From: a virus
Strand: one strand, 5' to 3'
Virus record (IMG/VR): IMGVR_UViG_3300042866_000192
Coordinates: 1 to 44,542 of that record
Length of the DNA stretch: 44,542 nt
Positions 32,172 through 39,334 of this stretch are shown here, in pieces. Below the pieces are notes generated by a model. That model was not told where the DNA came from, searched no databases, and was given only the letters and a program-made list of their open reading frames with translations. Position 1 is the stretch's first letter. Every line of letters starts with the position of its first letter. The translations under genes were made by a program, and so were the position numbers.

Positions 32172-34003
32172 TCCGTCTCTCCATAATTCTTGCCGATACC
32201 GGCTTCACAGTCCACGGGTAAGCCCTCGGCCCATGCGGGCACCCAGCGCATACACTCCTCGACGTAGGCCTTGCAGGCTTCGGCTTCGTCGTCAGGCACA
32301 CAGCATACGATGCTGTCATGGACTGTCAACACAACTCTGTATTTCTTACTAATTCGCAACATCTGCTCGCCGATGATAAGTCTCGCGAGCGCCTGTGTGA
32401 CGTTCTCGACGACCTTCCCGCCATAGATGCGGGTGCGCCCGATGCGGGTTTTGTAAGAATACTCGGTGCCGCCCTTCTCGTTCTCGGCCTCTTCCAACTC
32501 GTCGTAGCGGATCAGCAGACCATTGGGCAGCACGATGCCGGGTTCATATGTGTTGACCCCAAGCACCCCGTCCTTACCGAACGGCATAGCGTCACCCCGC
32601 ACCATGTAGCGCAGCATGGTGCCAGCCTGTTTCCACATGTTCGAGATCATGTCGTTAGTCTCACGGTAGATGCCGATAATCTTAGCAGCCTCCGCCTTCG
32701 TGATCTCCACACCAGAGTTCTTGAGCGCCAGCTGGAACTTCTCGCCACCCATGCCATAGCCTGCACCCAGCACTGTGGTCTTACCCACGAACCGCTGGTC
32801 CTTGGTCACGTCAGCCTCGTCCACGTTGTAGATCGCCGAGGCCATCTTCTTGTACACGTCACCCCTAGACGCAAATGTCTCCACCACGTCGTCCTGCCCA
32901 GCCAGCCACGCCAGCATGCGCGCTTCGATCTGTGACGAGTCGGACTCGACGATGCTGTAGCCCTCGGGTGCAACGATGCACTTCTTGAGCGCCTTGGCGT
33001 TAGGCCCCCGACTAGGGAGGTTCTGCAGGTTGATCTTGTCGTCCCCGCCCCAGCGCCCGGTATGCGCCGCGTAGTAACGCACCGGGACAGGCAGCATGCC
33101 ACGTCCAGAGATGTCGATGAACCGCTGTGTGCGTGTCTCCTCGAGCGTAGACTTCACCCCGAGCCGCGCAGCAGCCAGCGCCTGAACCTGTGGGTCATCA
33201 TCCTCCAGCAGGTCTTTCATACCCTGATCGCTCTTAGCCAGCGCGTATGTCATGTTGCCTGTGGTGGGGCTGATCTTCATGGGGCACGGGACACCGAACT
33301 TACCGAGCAGTGCGGCAAACTTCGGGTTCGACATGAGGTCGGCCTTGTCCTCAACACCAGCAGACTTGAGCAGGTCTTCCTTCATTACCTGCGTCTTCTG
33401 CAGGTGCGCCTCCAGCCGCTCCCTATCCAACTCCAGCGTCGGCTCAGTGAACATACGCAATGTCAGGTCAATGAGCTTGAGTTCAGACTTCGGGAACCCA
33501 CGGGACATCATGATGTTGAAGATATCGTAGGTCAGGTCTACGTCATTGACACAGTAGCGCCCGTAGGCCGACAGCTCCTCCGGCTCGAAGTCACCACGCC
33601 GTTTACCCTTGGCGTCTAGCACCTCGGTGCCCTTCTCCCCTACCGCGTAGTTTTCGGCGAGGGCCTTGAGGCTGGCGCTCTTCTCTACGCCGTGGATCGC
33701 ACGGGCCATGCACAGTGTGTCGAACAGCACCTTCGGACGAACGCCAAACCGCCACGACATGATCGCACCGTCGAACATCATATTGTGTGCCAGCACCGCG
33801 GAGTTGGCCCAGTCATACCGGGCCAAGAACTCCTTAATCTTACCGTGCGTCCCGGTGAACCACTCGGTCTTGCCGTCGTTGACCTTCACCCCGACCCCAA
33901 TGACTTGGAACCGAGGGTCACGGATATACTCCTCCGTGGTGATCTTAGACAGCGAGTAGTCCTTGTCGTAGTAGGTCTCGAAGTCGAGTGTGATAATGTC
34001 CAC
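32168..34003 (-). CDS. polA-like: DNA polymerase, family A (Pol I-like) with 3'-5' exonuclease
   Basis: The 611-residue enzyme starts MDIITLDFETYYD: D7 and E9 are the ExoI motif, HNMMFD the ExoII region and YCVNDVDLTYD the ExoIII motif. The polymerase domain has TGRWGGDDKINLQNLP, motif A ESDSSQIEAR (D355), motif B R404-x3-K408-x7-YG, and motif C VHDS (H562, D563). There is no 5' nuclease domain, as in most phage Pol A proteins. It is the replicative polymerase. It shares a GTGA overlap with the nuclease after it and follows the winged-helix-type gene after a three-base gap. Confidence 0.96.
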   Translation of the reverse strand: MDIITLDFETYYDKDYSLSKITTEEYIRDPRFQVIGVGVKVNDGKTEWFTGTHGKIKEFLARYDWANSAVLAHNMMFDGAIMSWRFGVRPKVLFDTLCMARAIHGVEKSASLKALAENYAVGEKGTEVLDAKGKRRGDFEPEELSAYGRYCVNDVDLTYDIFNIMMSRGFPKSELKLIDLTLRMFTEPTLELDRERLEAHLQKTQVMKEDLLKSAGVEDKADLMSNPKFAALLGKFGVPCPMKISPTTGNMTYALAKSDQGMKDLLEDDDPQVQALAAARLGVKSTLEETRTQRFIDISGRGMLPVPVRYYAAHTGRWGGDDKINLQNLPSRGPNAKALKKCIVAPEGYSIVESDSSQIEARMLAWLAGQDDVVETFASRGDVYKKMASAIYNVDEADVTKDQRFVGKTTVLGAGYGMGGEKFQLALKNSGVEITKAEAAKIIGIYRETNDMISNMWKQAGTMLRYMVRGDAMPFGKDGVLGVNTYEPGIVLPNGLLIRYDELEEAENEKGGTEYSYKTRIGRTRIYGGKVVENVTQALARLIIGEQMLRISKKYRVVLTVHDSIVCCVPDDEAEACKAYVEECMRWVPAWAEGLPVDCEAGIGKNYGETE

Positions 34004-34006
34004 GTC

Positions 34007-34756
34007 TTACTCCTCATCAGCCAGCGGCGTGTCAAGGTGAGCGTAGAACACATCGACGTTCTTGGCGTAGTAGACTGCGCTGGAAGCCTTCTGGTCTGCC
34101 CGCACGCAAATCTTCAACCGCGCAACGTCACCGTTCCGGTGTAGGCTGGCCAGCCGGTTAATAACTTTCTGCGTGAGGTCGGGGAGCGCCGACAGTGGCG
34201 CACTCATCGTAGCAAGCGTGTCAGCCAGCTTCTTGGCCGTCCACGGACGATCTTCCTTCATGAGCGTATCCAGCAGCCCTACGAAATCGGTGGTGTGCGG
34301 TGCAGGTGCAGGTGCAGGTGCAGGTGAAGCTACGGGTGCGGGCACAACAACGGGCGCGGGGGTGTCATCGTCTTCGTCCCACTCTGATACAAGAGCGCTA
34401 AAATCGCGGGGTGCGGGTTGCTCAGCCACAGGGGCAGGGGGCGGCGTGTATACCGGAGGGGCATACACCAGTGCAGTGTTAGGCATCGTCCTAACACTAT
34501 CACCCACTCGAGCGACGACCTCGACGCGCACAGCACGCCAGCGAGAGGGGTAGTGCGCCGTGTGCGGCGAGGCATAGTTATCTGTGGCCCAGACACGAAT
34601 GGCATCGCCTACGTCAAGGTTGAGGCGCTCCACGTCACGGGCGGTGATGAACACCATCTCGTTGTTTTCGGTGATGCCAAAGCCCAAGCCCGCACGGGCG
34701 GTGTAGTTATAGGTGGCTTCGATCTGTTTCAGGTCTGCAGGTGTGAAGTAGTTCAT
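34007..34756 (-). CDS. Putative regulatory protein: N-terminal beta domain, Pro/Ala linker, winged-helix-like end
   Basis: The ATG at 34756 (249 residues) has the best ribosome binding site (AAGGA, seven bases); longer starts run into the previous gene. Residues ~17-82 look like a small beta barrel (LDVGDAIRVWATDN, SRWRAVRVEVV). Residues ~100-157 are a Pro/Ala linker holding the tag FSALVSEWDEDDD (119-131). Residues ~158-235 resemble a winged helix (RPWTAKKLADTL, VINRLASLHRNGDVARLKI). The same tag ends the putative ssDNA-binding protein. It could be a transcription regulator of the early block. The palindrome, copy 3, lies inside it. Confidence 0.55.
   Translation of the reverse strand: MNYFTPADLKQIEATYNYTARAGLGFGITENNEMVFITARDVERLNLDVGDAIRVWATDNYASPHTAHYPSRWRAVRVEVVARVGDSVRTMPNTALVYAPPVYTPPPAPVAEQPAPRDFSALVSEWDEDDDTPAPVVVPAPVASPAPAPAPAPHTTDFVGLLDTLMKEDRPWTAKKLADTLATMSAPLSALPDLTQKVINRLASLHRNGDVARLKICVRADQKASSAVYYAKNVDVFYAHLDTPLADEE
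34478..34495 (-). repeat. Dispersed palindrome GTTAG-N8-CTAAC, copy 3
   Basis: On the minus strand it reads GTTAGGACGATGCCTAAC and is extended on both sides to 9-base arms (AGTGTTAGG and CCTAACACT, 34475-34498), the longest in the set. It lies inside the putative winged-helix gene, coding for residues around MPNT. The reading frame is the same as in copy 5. Confidence 0.85.
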
Positions 34757-34766
34757 GGTCATTTCC

Positions 34767-35231
34767 TTATTCTTCGATTTCAATTTGACGGCACTCACCA
34801 GCAATGGCTGAGTAGGCCGCGGCGTCAGTATAGTTGTCCGGGTGGTAGCCCGGTTGCGCAGAGCGCGCGATCTTCTGTAGCACGTTCATCCATGCCACAG
34901 CCTCGGCGTCGAGTTGTGCCCCGTTGCGGATAGCCAGATAGGCGTCCCACAGTAGAGCGCAGTCCGACAGATTGCGATGCGGGGGTCCGTATGCCTTGTT
35001 CCGATCCCCTGCCGTCAGATTGATCGCCGTCTCCAAGGTCTGCACCCGGGTGGGCTTGGCCTGCATGGCTTCTTTCTCAAACACCTCTCTCGGGGTGCCG
35101 ATCCGGTCGATACAATGCTGCGCGAAGTCCAGATGCACATCGCAACTCATAGCCACGTCACCGGCTCTGGCCAGCGGGTTCTCCAATAGATACATCCAAA
35201 CGCGGGTCTCTTCGTCACGCATATCAGACAC
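34767..35231 (-). CDS. DUF6378-like phage protein
   Basis: The 154-residue protein starts at GTG behind AAGGAG at an ideal distance. The second half holds LETAINLTAGDRNKAYGPPH, then NLSDCALLWDAYL, DAEAVAWMNVLQKIARS and GYHPDNYTDAAAYSAIAGEC. This matches a conserved domain of phage proteins (DUF6378) of unknown function, often found near nucleotide or replication genes. The first ~60 residues look helical and unrelated. Its stop precedes the winged-helix-type gene. Confidence 0.75.
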   Translation of the reverse strand: MSDMRDEETRVWMYLLENPLARAGDVAMSCDVHLDFAQHCIDRIGTPREVFEKEAMQAKPTRVQTLETAINLTAGDRNKAYGPPHRNLSDCALLWDAYLAIRNGAQLDAEAVAWMNVLQKIARSAQPGYHPDNYTDAAAYSAIAGECRQIEIEE

Positions 35232-35532
35232 TGCTTTTCTCCTTCATCTTTGCAAGTGCTTTTTCTATCGCCGCAGGGCTGCACGACCAGACCGGGTTCC
35301 CCTTGGGCTGTAGGGTCATGGCATCAACAGCTTCTTTCCACTCAGGACTGCGTCTCGACACCGCCTGTGGGGAGAACTTGTGCATGGGAAGCACGATACC
35401 AAACCGCTCACATGCCGCCGTGATAGATGTCCGGTGTACCCCGTAATGCCGCGACGTGGTGGTCGGGTCCCACTGCTTGGCCAGTGCCGCCTCCAGCATG
35501 TCTCTAGTAATCCTTTTTGATCCGAGGCGCAT
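35224..35532 (-). CDS. Small HTH-containing protein
   Basis: The 102-residue protein starts at ATG behind GGAGAGAGCG. ITRDMLEAALAKQWDPTTTS then RHYGVHRTSITAACERFGI is a helix-turn-helix pattern (helix, short turn, second recognition helix RTSITAACERFG). The rest (SPAAIEKALAKMKEK) is charged and helical, with one Trp-Ser-Cys. It overlaps the gene upstream by 29 bases and the gene downstream by 8. It may bind DNA or RNA as a regulator. Family not recognised. Confidence 0.6.
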   Translation of the reverse strand: MRLGSKRITRDMLEAALAKQWDPTTTSRHYGVHRTSITAACERFGIVLPMHKFSPQAVSRRSPEWKEAVDAMTLQPKGNPVWSCSPAAIEKALAKMKEKSSV

Positions 35533-35692
35533 TCGCTCTCTCCTTTATTACGTCTATGTCGTCTTTGTTCTGTTTAGCCATGTACTCTATCAACTCTAAC
35601 TGCTCCTGCGTGACCCACCACGCAGGCAACTTGACGTAGCCCGCCCGCCTCAACGCTCTCGCACCGGGGCTGTCACTGGCTTCACGGGGCAT
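35504..35692 (-). CDS. Small hypothetical DNA-binding-like protein
   Basis: The 62-residue protein contains RALRRAGYVKLPAWWVTQEQ and LELIEYMAKQN, a short pattern (AG-x2-KLPAWWVT-x-EQLELI) that I recall from small phage proteins, with a possible HTH character. The end is basic (NAPRIKKDY). Its last 29 bases overlap the HTH gene after it. I know no function. Confidence 0.6.
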   Translation of the reverse strand: MPREASDSPGARALRRAGYVKLPAWWVTQEQLELIEYMAKQNKDDIDVIKERANAPRIKKDY

Positions 35693-35695
35693 TGG

Positions 35696-36004
35696 CTACA
35701 CTTCCCAAAGATGCGGCCTGCCGGGCGCTTCCGTAGTGAAAAAACCAAACGCGTTATGAAAGTCATGCAGAGCGTTGATGTAATCTCGAAGCCTCGCGTT
35801 CTCGACATTGGCCTCAGCCATGCGCTCCATCATATCAATGATGCGTTTGGCCTCCTCTGCCCGCTCGCGCAACATTACCTTGAGATCATGCTTTGCAAGC
35901 CGCTTAGAAGGTCGGTCGAAGTAGACAGGATGCGGATAGGTGATGTCGCACAAGATTCGCTCCATCTCGCCTTTGGTCGTTCTGTATAGTTTTAGACTGC
36001 TCAT
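35696..36004 (-). CDS. Hypothetical helical protein
   Basis: The 102-residue protein is helical and charged (KRLAKHDLKVMLRERAEEAK, then IIDMMERMAEANVENARLRD), with an aromatic end (FHNAFGFF). Its start overlaps the upstream stop (ATGA). It has no recognised domain. The helix-rich composition fits a small coiled-coil accessory protein, but the role is unknown. Confidence 0.55.
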   Translation of the reverse strand: MSSLKLYRTTKGEMERILCDITYPHPVYFDRPSKRLAKHDLKVMLRERAEEAKRIIDMMERMAEANVENARLRDYINALHDFHNAFGFFTTEAPGRPHLWEV

Positions 36005-36393
36005 CTCTTCTCTCCCTCAATCTCGGCGATGATGGCGCGGGCTGTTGAGCAACCGCACTCACCCGCAATCTCCCGCAACCCCTCCGCCGCCTTCGCCAGC
36101 TTGGATTCGACCTCATCATGTATCTTCGTCACCTTGAGTAGTGCTTGGAGAGTTTTTCTGCGCTCCCCTTCCACAAAGGCCACACGCTTCTCCAACTCCT
36201 CCGCATAAGCCTCGGCCTCCTTGGCGTCAGCGCGGGCGGCTTCGAGTTGCTCGGTCAGGGCTTCGATCTTCTCCCCGTTGATAACGTCGAGATCGTCCAT
36301 AAGTTTGACCTTGGCGGTCAGGGCCTCGATGCGGTCGGCGGCTTCGTCCCACTTCTCGTAACGCAGCGCGTTGCACAGTACTTCGTCATTCAT
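36001..36393 (-). CDS. Coiled-coil phage protein
   Basis: The 130-residue protein is a long coiled coil: RIEALTAKVKLMDDLDVING, KIEALTEQLEAARADAKEAE and AYAEELEKRVAFVEGERRKT have heptad-like spacing. The end has GECGCSTARAIIAEIEGEKR with two Cys. Similar short coiled-coil genes (Ead/Ea22-like) occur in early regions of phages. ATGA overlaps join it to both neighbours. Function unknown. Confidence 0.6.
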   Translation of the reverse strand: MNDEVLCNALRYEKWDEAADRIEALTAKVKLMDDLDVINGEKIEALTEQLEAARADAKEAEAYAEELEKRVAFVEGERRKTLQALLKVTKIHDEVESKLAKAAEGLREIAGECGCSTARAIIAEIEGEKR

Positions 36394-36578
36394 GGCAGCA
36401 TCTCCACTTCAACGGGCAGGCTCGCGCACTCCATGCTGTAGTCATAGTCCAGAGTGTCGCCCACGGGTTTCATCGCCTCCTTGCAGGCAGCTTCGGTCAG
36501 GAATGGGATGCCATAGCTGCTGCCCTCGATAGGCCCGCCGTGCATCGTGATCCAGAGGATCGTCAGGTATGTGGTCAT
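36390..36578 (-). CDS. Small hypothetical protein
   Basis: The 62-residue protein starts MTTYLTILWITMHGG, a hydrophobic stretch that could be a weak signal or buried helix, followed by YGIPFLTEAACKEAMKPVG and a second Cys in MECASL. The two cysteines could pair. Its start overlaps the upstream stop by ATGA. I recognise no family. Confidence 0.5.
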   Translation of the reverse strand: MTTYLTILWITMHGGPIEGSSYGIPFLTEAACKEAMKPVGDTLDYDYSMECASLPVEVEMLP

Positions 36579-36994
36579 TTCGGTATCTCCTCTCCATTAA
36601 ACCAAAGCGTTGCGGCCTCCTCGTCAAAGACAGCGACAGCATCACGCAGTTCCGTTACGGCCTTCTTCCCGACATTCGGGTACATCCTGAACTTCCAGTG
36701 CGGGTGACTTCTCAAGAAGTCTCGTATCTTGACCGCCCTCCAATCCGGCCCAGCCTCATTGATGATTGCATGCTCCACGCGAGTTGACAGTACGAGGCAC
36801 CCAAGGGTGTCCTTCGGTGCCACATCCAAGGCGTCCATGTAATCAACCACACGGTGTCCCTTGCCTACAATCTGACGCACCCGCTCTCGAGTTATGTTGT
36901 TCTCGTCAGCGACAGATTGGAGTGTTCTCTTGTCCTCCACCCGCGCCCAGTAGATGCGCCAGTTTCTATCAGTCATCCTGTTGTGAGTAATCAT
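36575..36994 (-). CDS. Sigma region 4-like HTH fused to alpha-CTD-like domain
   Basis: The 139-residue protein starts at ATG behind GGAGGGAC. Residues ~23-50 (RTLQSVADENNITRERVRQI then VGKGHRVV) match the helix-turn-helix of sigma-70 region 4 (TLQEIA-x-x-x-x-VTRERVRQI). Residues ~66-122 (CLVLSTRVEHAIINEA, YPNVGKKAVTELRDAV) resemble the C-terminal domain of RNA polymerase alpha (LSTRAxN-type start and the PNxGKKxLxEL helix-hairpin-helix). Such small fusions may steer host RNA polymerase. The domain pair is seen; the function is inferred. Confidence 0.65.
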   Translation of the reverse strand: MITHNRMTDRNWRIYWARVEDKRTLQSVADENNITRERVRQIVGKGHRVVDYMDALDVAPKDTLGCLVLSTRVEHAIINEAGPDWRAVKIRDFLRSHPHWKFRMYPNVGKKAVTELRDAVAVFDEEAATLWFNGEEIPK

Positions 36995-36995
36995 G

Positions 36996-37187
36996 TCAGT
37001 CCCTCCATGTTCCCATCAGCCGCGAGTTCAGGTCAACCACCTCAGGCAGCCGCGCATAGCGCCAGCGACCCCACTTCCAAATCCCCGGCGCGGAGCTTGG
37101 CACCGCCACACGGACCATAAACACAGGCAGGAAGCCCCACTTCAGGTGGATCGCGCCCTGCTGGGCTTCTCTTGTCAGTTCTTTCAT
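36996..37187 (-). CDS. Small hypothetical protein
   Basis: The ATG at 37187 overlaps the upstream stop (ATGA) and gives 63 residues; the frame runs further upstream but within the previous gene. It is basic and Trp-rich (KWGFLPVFMVRVAVP, GIWKWGRWRYARLPEVVDL), which could fit an RNA- or DNA-binding protein. No family is recognised. Confidence 0.45.
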   Translation of the reverse strand: MKELTREAQQGAIHLKWGFLPVFMVRVAVPSSAPGIWKWGRWRYARLPEVVDLNSRLMGTWRD

Positions 37188-37402
37188 CTCCGCCCCCGTT
37201 CCCAAGCCATGCGCGACAGTCGGTTGGCCAGTGCGTCGATGTCCTCGACACTGATCTGGCGGTTGCTGATGATGGCCCAGTAGACGAGGTCCATGAACCT
37301 TTTGGGCGGCAGTACGGCGGCTGCACTGTTGATCCCTAGTGCGGCCTCTGCCTGCACGTCACGGTGCGGCATGGCCTCGGCGCGTTTAGCTTTCCAGAAC
37401 AT
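37184..37402 (-). CDS. Small hypothetical protein
   Basis: The 72-residue protein has a helical second half (KRFMDLVYWAIISNRQISVE, then DIDALANRLSRMAWERGRR). It starts inside the end of the VRR-NUC gene, 17 bases before the latter's stop, and ends in an ATGA with the next gene. It may be a partner of the nuclease. No family is recognised. Confidence 0.5.
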   Translation of the reverse strand: MFWKAKRAEAMPHRDVQAEAALGINSAAAVLPPKRFMDLVYWAIISNRQISVEDIDALANRLSRMAWERGRR

Positions 37403-37685
37403 TCTCGATCATCCCTTTCAATTCATTCACGTTGGTTTCGTCGATGACGAGGGCGATGCCGCCCTGCGCCGCGATTTTATCTAAGTTCATCTGCTGCAGT
37501 GCTGTAGGCTTGTTGCCATTGGCCTTGCATTCGATACCGATGAACCGCCCCTTGAGACAGGCGACGATGTCAGGAACACCTGATGCACCGAACCCACCCG
37601 TCACGGGGTAGAAGTAGTAGGCACCCAGCGTTTTCAGCTGGGCGACCACCTTGGTTTTGACCTTCTTCTCCGGGGTGTCGGCCAT
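37386..37685 (-). CDS. VRR-NUC domain nuclease
   Basis: The ATG at 37685 overlaps the preceding small gene's stop (TGATG) and gives 99 residues (MADTPEKKVKTKVVAQLKTL). It carries the VRR-NUC core: GGFGASGVPDIVACLKGRF (catalytic D), then FIGIECKANGNKPTALQQ (the E-x-K pair and trailing Gln). It has the length of standalone phage VRR-NUC proteins. They are single-domain PD-(D/E)XK endonucleases thought to cut DNA junctions in replication or recombination. Linked to the small gene before it, which likely forms a unit. Confidence 0.88.
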   Translation of the reverse strand: MADTPEKKVKTKVVAQLKTLGAYYFYPVTGGFGASGVPDIVACLKGRFIGIECKANGNKPTALQQMNLDKIAAQGGIALVIDETNVNELKGMIENVLES

Positions 37686-37813
37686 CAGAAGGGGCACTCC
37701 TTTCCTTGTTTATACCAATCGCTGTTAGTCTCCTGCCTAACAGGCTCGGCCTGCTGCGGCGTAGGTTTCGGCAGGAAGCCGATCTGTGTGAGGAACAGTT
37801 CAAAGCCGGTCAT
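37685..37813 (-). CDS. Very small conserved-type protein upstream of the nuclease
   Basis: This 42-residue reading frame is short but well supported. Its start overlaps the stop of the gene before it (ATGA), and its stop overlaps the nuclease ATG (TGATG). The sequence starts MTGFELFLTQIGFLPKPTPQ and ends DWYKQGKECPF. A Cys-Pro-Phe end after a WY/WF motif is seen in other small phage proteins, as I recall. Copy 4 of the dispersed palindrome lies within it. Function unknown. Confidence 0.55.
   Translation of the reverse strand: MTGFELFLTQIGFLPKPTPQQAEPVRQETNSDWYKQGKECPF
37724..37741 (-). repeat. Dispersed palindrome GTTAG-N8-CTAAC, copy 4
   Basis: On the minus strand it reads GTTAGGCAGGAGACTAAC, extended to 7-base arms by flanking C/G (CTGTTAG and CTAACAG). 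It lies in the 42-residue gene, 39 bases before the nuclease start. The flanking pair differs from copy 3, so the extra pairing may covary. Confidence 0.85.
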
Positions 37814-38034
37814 TGTTTGATCCTTTGAAGTTCCCCGTTCCCCGGGTCATGGTAGACCTTGATGGGTACCCATGTGCCCTCCCAGAACTGTTCGATGCGG
37901 TGCTTGATGAGAGGGATTGGGTAGCCCTTGTTGCCGAAGGCATCCTCCGGCACCGTTTCCCCGTCCACATAGTTTACCACGCGGATTTCCCCGTCGCGGG
38001 GGCAATCGCCCCCGACTTCCCACTTAGCCATCAT
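37810..38034 (-). CDS. Small hypothetical protein
   Basis: The 74-residue protein starts MMAKWEVGGDCPRDGEIRVV; the first ATG overlaps the upstream stop (ATGA), the second codon is an alternative. It has a beta-rich look and a central GNKGYPIPLIKHRIEQFWEG. I recognise no family. It belongs to the tightly coupled run of small genes in this stretch. Confidence 0.55.
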   Translation of the reverse strand: MMAKWEVGGDCPRDGEIRVVNYVDGETVPEDAFGNKGYPIPLIKHRIEQFWEGTWVPIKVYHDPGNGELQRIKQ

Positions 38035-38435
38035 GCTCTCTCCCCTTTGATGACCCAGAACACATCGTCGTCGATACGCATGCCGACCCCCTCGACCTTT
38101 GTCTGTGGGGGATCAACCTTCATCATTGATAGAACAGCCAGCTTCTCCTGCATCCACGCAGGTAATTGCGAACTGTCAGAGTAGGTGCCTTCCGCTTCAC
38201 TGTCAACACTATCAATGCCAAGGCATACAACCTCAACACATCCAGTGTTAGGCGTTATCATAACACGATAAACGTTCTCAAAGTTTGTGGTCCACTGGGC
38301 ACGCATCTCCTTGGCCCGCGCCGACTGTTTCAGCACGTCCGCCATGGCACGCCACATTCGGGGCACTGACGCCACGCGTATATCATGCTCAGTGATCCTC
38401 TGCAGGTCTACGATACGCTTCATCCTATTCTTCAT
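38031..38435 (-). CDS. Hypothetical protein sharing a C-terminal module with its neighbour
   Basis: The 134-residue protein has a helical start and a C-terminal ~45-residue module: LPAWMQEKLAVLSMMK, then VEGVGMRIDDDVFWVIKG. The next gene upstream ends with the same module (LPEWMQGRLAVLQMLK, VQGVGLRLDDKVFYIMG), while the two N-termini differ. The module may be a binding domain used twice. It overlaps that gene by 11 bases. Copy 5 of the palindrome is inside its coding region. Function unknown. Confidence 0.6.
   Translation of the reverse strand: MKNRMKRIVDLQRITEHDIRVASVPRMWRAMADVLKQSARAKEMRAQWTTNFENVYRVMITPNTGCVEVVCLGIDSVDSEAEGTYSDSSQLPAWMQEKLAVLSMMKVDPPQTKVEGVGMRIDDDVFWVIKGERA
38247..38264 (-). 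repeat. Dispersed palindrome, near-exact copy 5
   Basis: On the minus strand it reads GTTATGATAACGCCTAAC, one base off the consensus arm (GTTAT instead of GTTAG) with the standard spacing. The outer GTGTTA and TAACAC arms still pair. It lies inside a gene and encodes TPNT in the same frame as copy 3 encodes MPNT. Confidence 0.65.
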
Positions 38436-39333
38436 CCGTCGTGTCCCCCATGATATAAAACACCTTGTCGTCTAGCCGCAGGCCCACCCCCTGCACGTAG
38501 TTCTCGGGCTTAAGCATCTGCAGCACAGCGAGGCGACCCTGCATCCACTCGGGAAGTTCCGTAGCGGGAAGCCGCGTGACCTCGCTGGTCCCGTTGTCGT
38601 GTCCAAACAACGTGCCACAGTGTGCAGTGTCGGCCACCAGCTGTCCGTAGTTGTCGGTCAGCGACACGTAGTGGATGCCCTTCTCGATGATACCCTTAGC
38701 CTCACGCCACGCATCGAGACCCTCGAAGAACTCAGCCATAAGTTTGCTTACCTGTGGCGATATGAAGGTGCTGTGCCGCAACTCCTGAAAGATCGGCGTG
38801 TCAAACTTGTTGCCGTAGCCCGAGTCCCCGAACAGTTGGCGATATGCGTTACGCACCACATCGAAGTGCACAGACACAGCCTTATCGACGACGCTCCGCG
38901 CCCGGGTCGCGGTCAGCCTGATAGCCTCTGAGGCAGGCACGGGCTTGAAGTATTCCTCCGCATGTTTGACCGCGTTCTTCATCGACTTGGTGCCGATGAT
39001 GTTGTGCTGCCATATCGTGTCGCGATACTTCCCATTGGCGATAGTCCGCGCCCTAACGTAGTATTGCGGGTCGGACGCACCCTTACCCTTGACCCTAATA
39101 TCCTTGAAGCCAATCTCGCCCAGCACATGGGTGTCGCCCGGGCGATAGATCACGGCAGAGCCGTAGTCGAGGTTGCAGTGGGCAGCCCCAAGTGCCTTGC
39201 ACGTGGCCTTGATGAAGCTCTTGATCTGCTCGGCGCGGTAGCCTGCGAGTTCATAGTGCTCGTGCTGTTCTTTGACCGCTTGGTCGTCATTCGCATACTG
39301 CGAGACGAGGCTTGGTTGGTATCTGTATGTCAT
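38425..39333 (-). CDS. Hypothetical phage protein
   Basis: The 302-residue protein starts at ATG behind GGAGAAATAAA. It has a helical N-terminus (DDQAVKEQHEHYELAGYRAE), a beta-rich middle (GSAVIYRPGDTHVLGEIGF) and the C-terminal LPEWMQGRLAVLQ module shared with its neighbour. There is no catalytic signature. It and the 357-residue gene before it (two bases apart) begin alike (MTYRYQPS and MTYIPNLN), so the pair may form a functional unit. Role unknown. Confidence 0.6.
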   Translation of the reverse strand: MTYRYQPSLVSQYANDDQAVKEQHEHYELAGYRAEQIKSFIKATCKALGAAHCNLDYGSAVIYRPGDTHVLGEIGFKDIRVKGKGASDPQYYVRARTIANGKYRDTIWQHNIIGTKSMKNAVKHAEEYFKPVPASEAIRLTATRARSVVDKAVSVHFDVVRNAYRQLFGDSGYGNKFDTPIFQELRHSTFISPQVSKLMAEFFEGLDAWREAKGIIEKGIHYVSLTDNYGQLVADTAHCGTLFGHDNGTSEVTRLPATELPEWMQGRLAVLQMLKPENYVQGVGLRLDDKVFYIMGDTTDEE

Positions 39334-39334
39334 T

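Noticed and set aside
32999-33016. Ninth palindrome, plus orientation, GTTAG-N8-CTAGG in the polymerase gene
   Set aside because: Two mismatches in the second arm and coding position make it a likely chance match, although the spacing fits.
39040-39057. Possible degenerate palindrome GATAG-N8-CTAAC
   Set aside because: One arm is off by one base and it lies in coding DNA; I could not separate it from background by eye.
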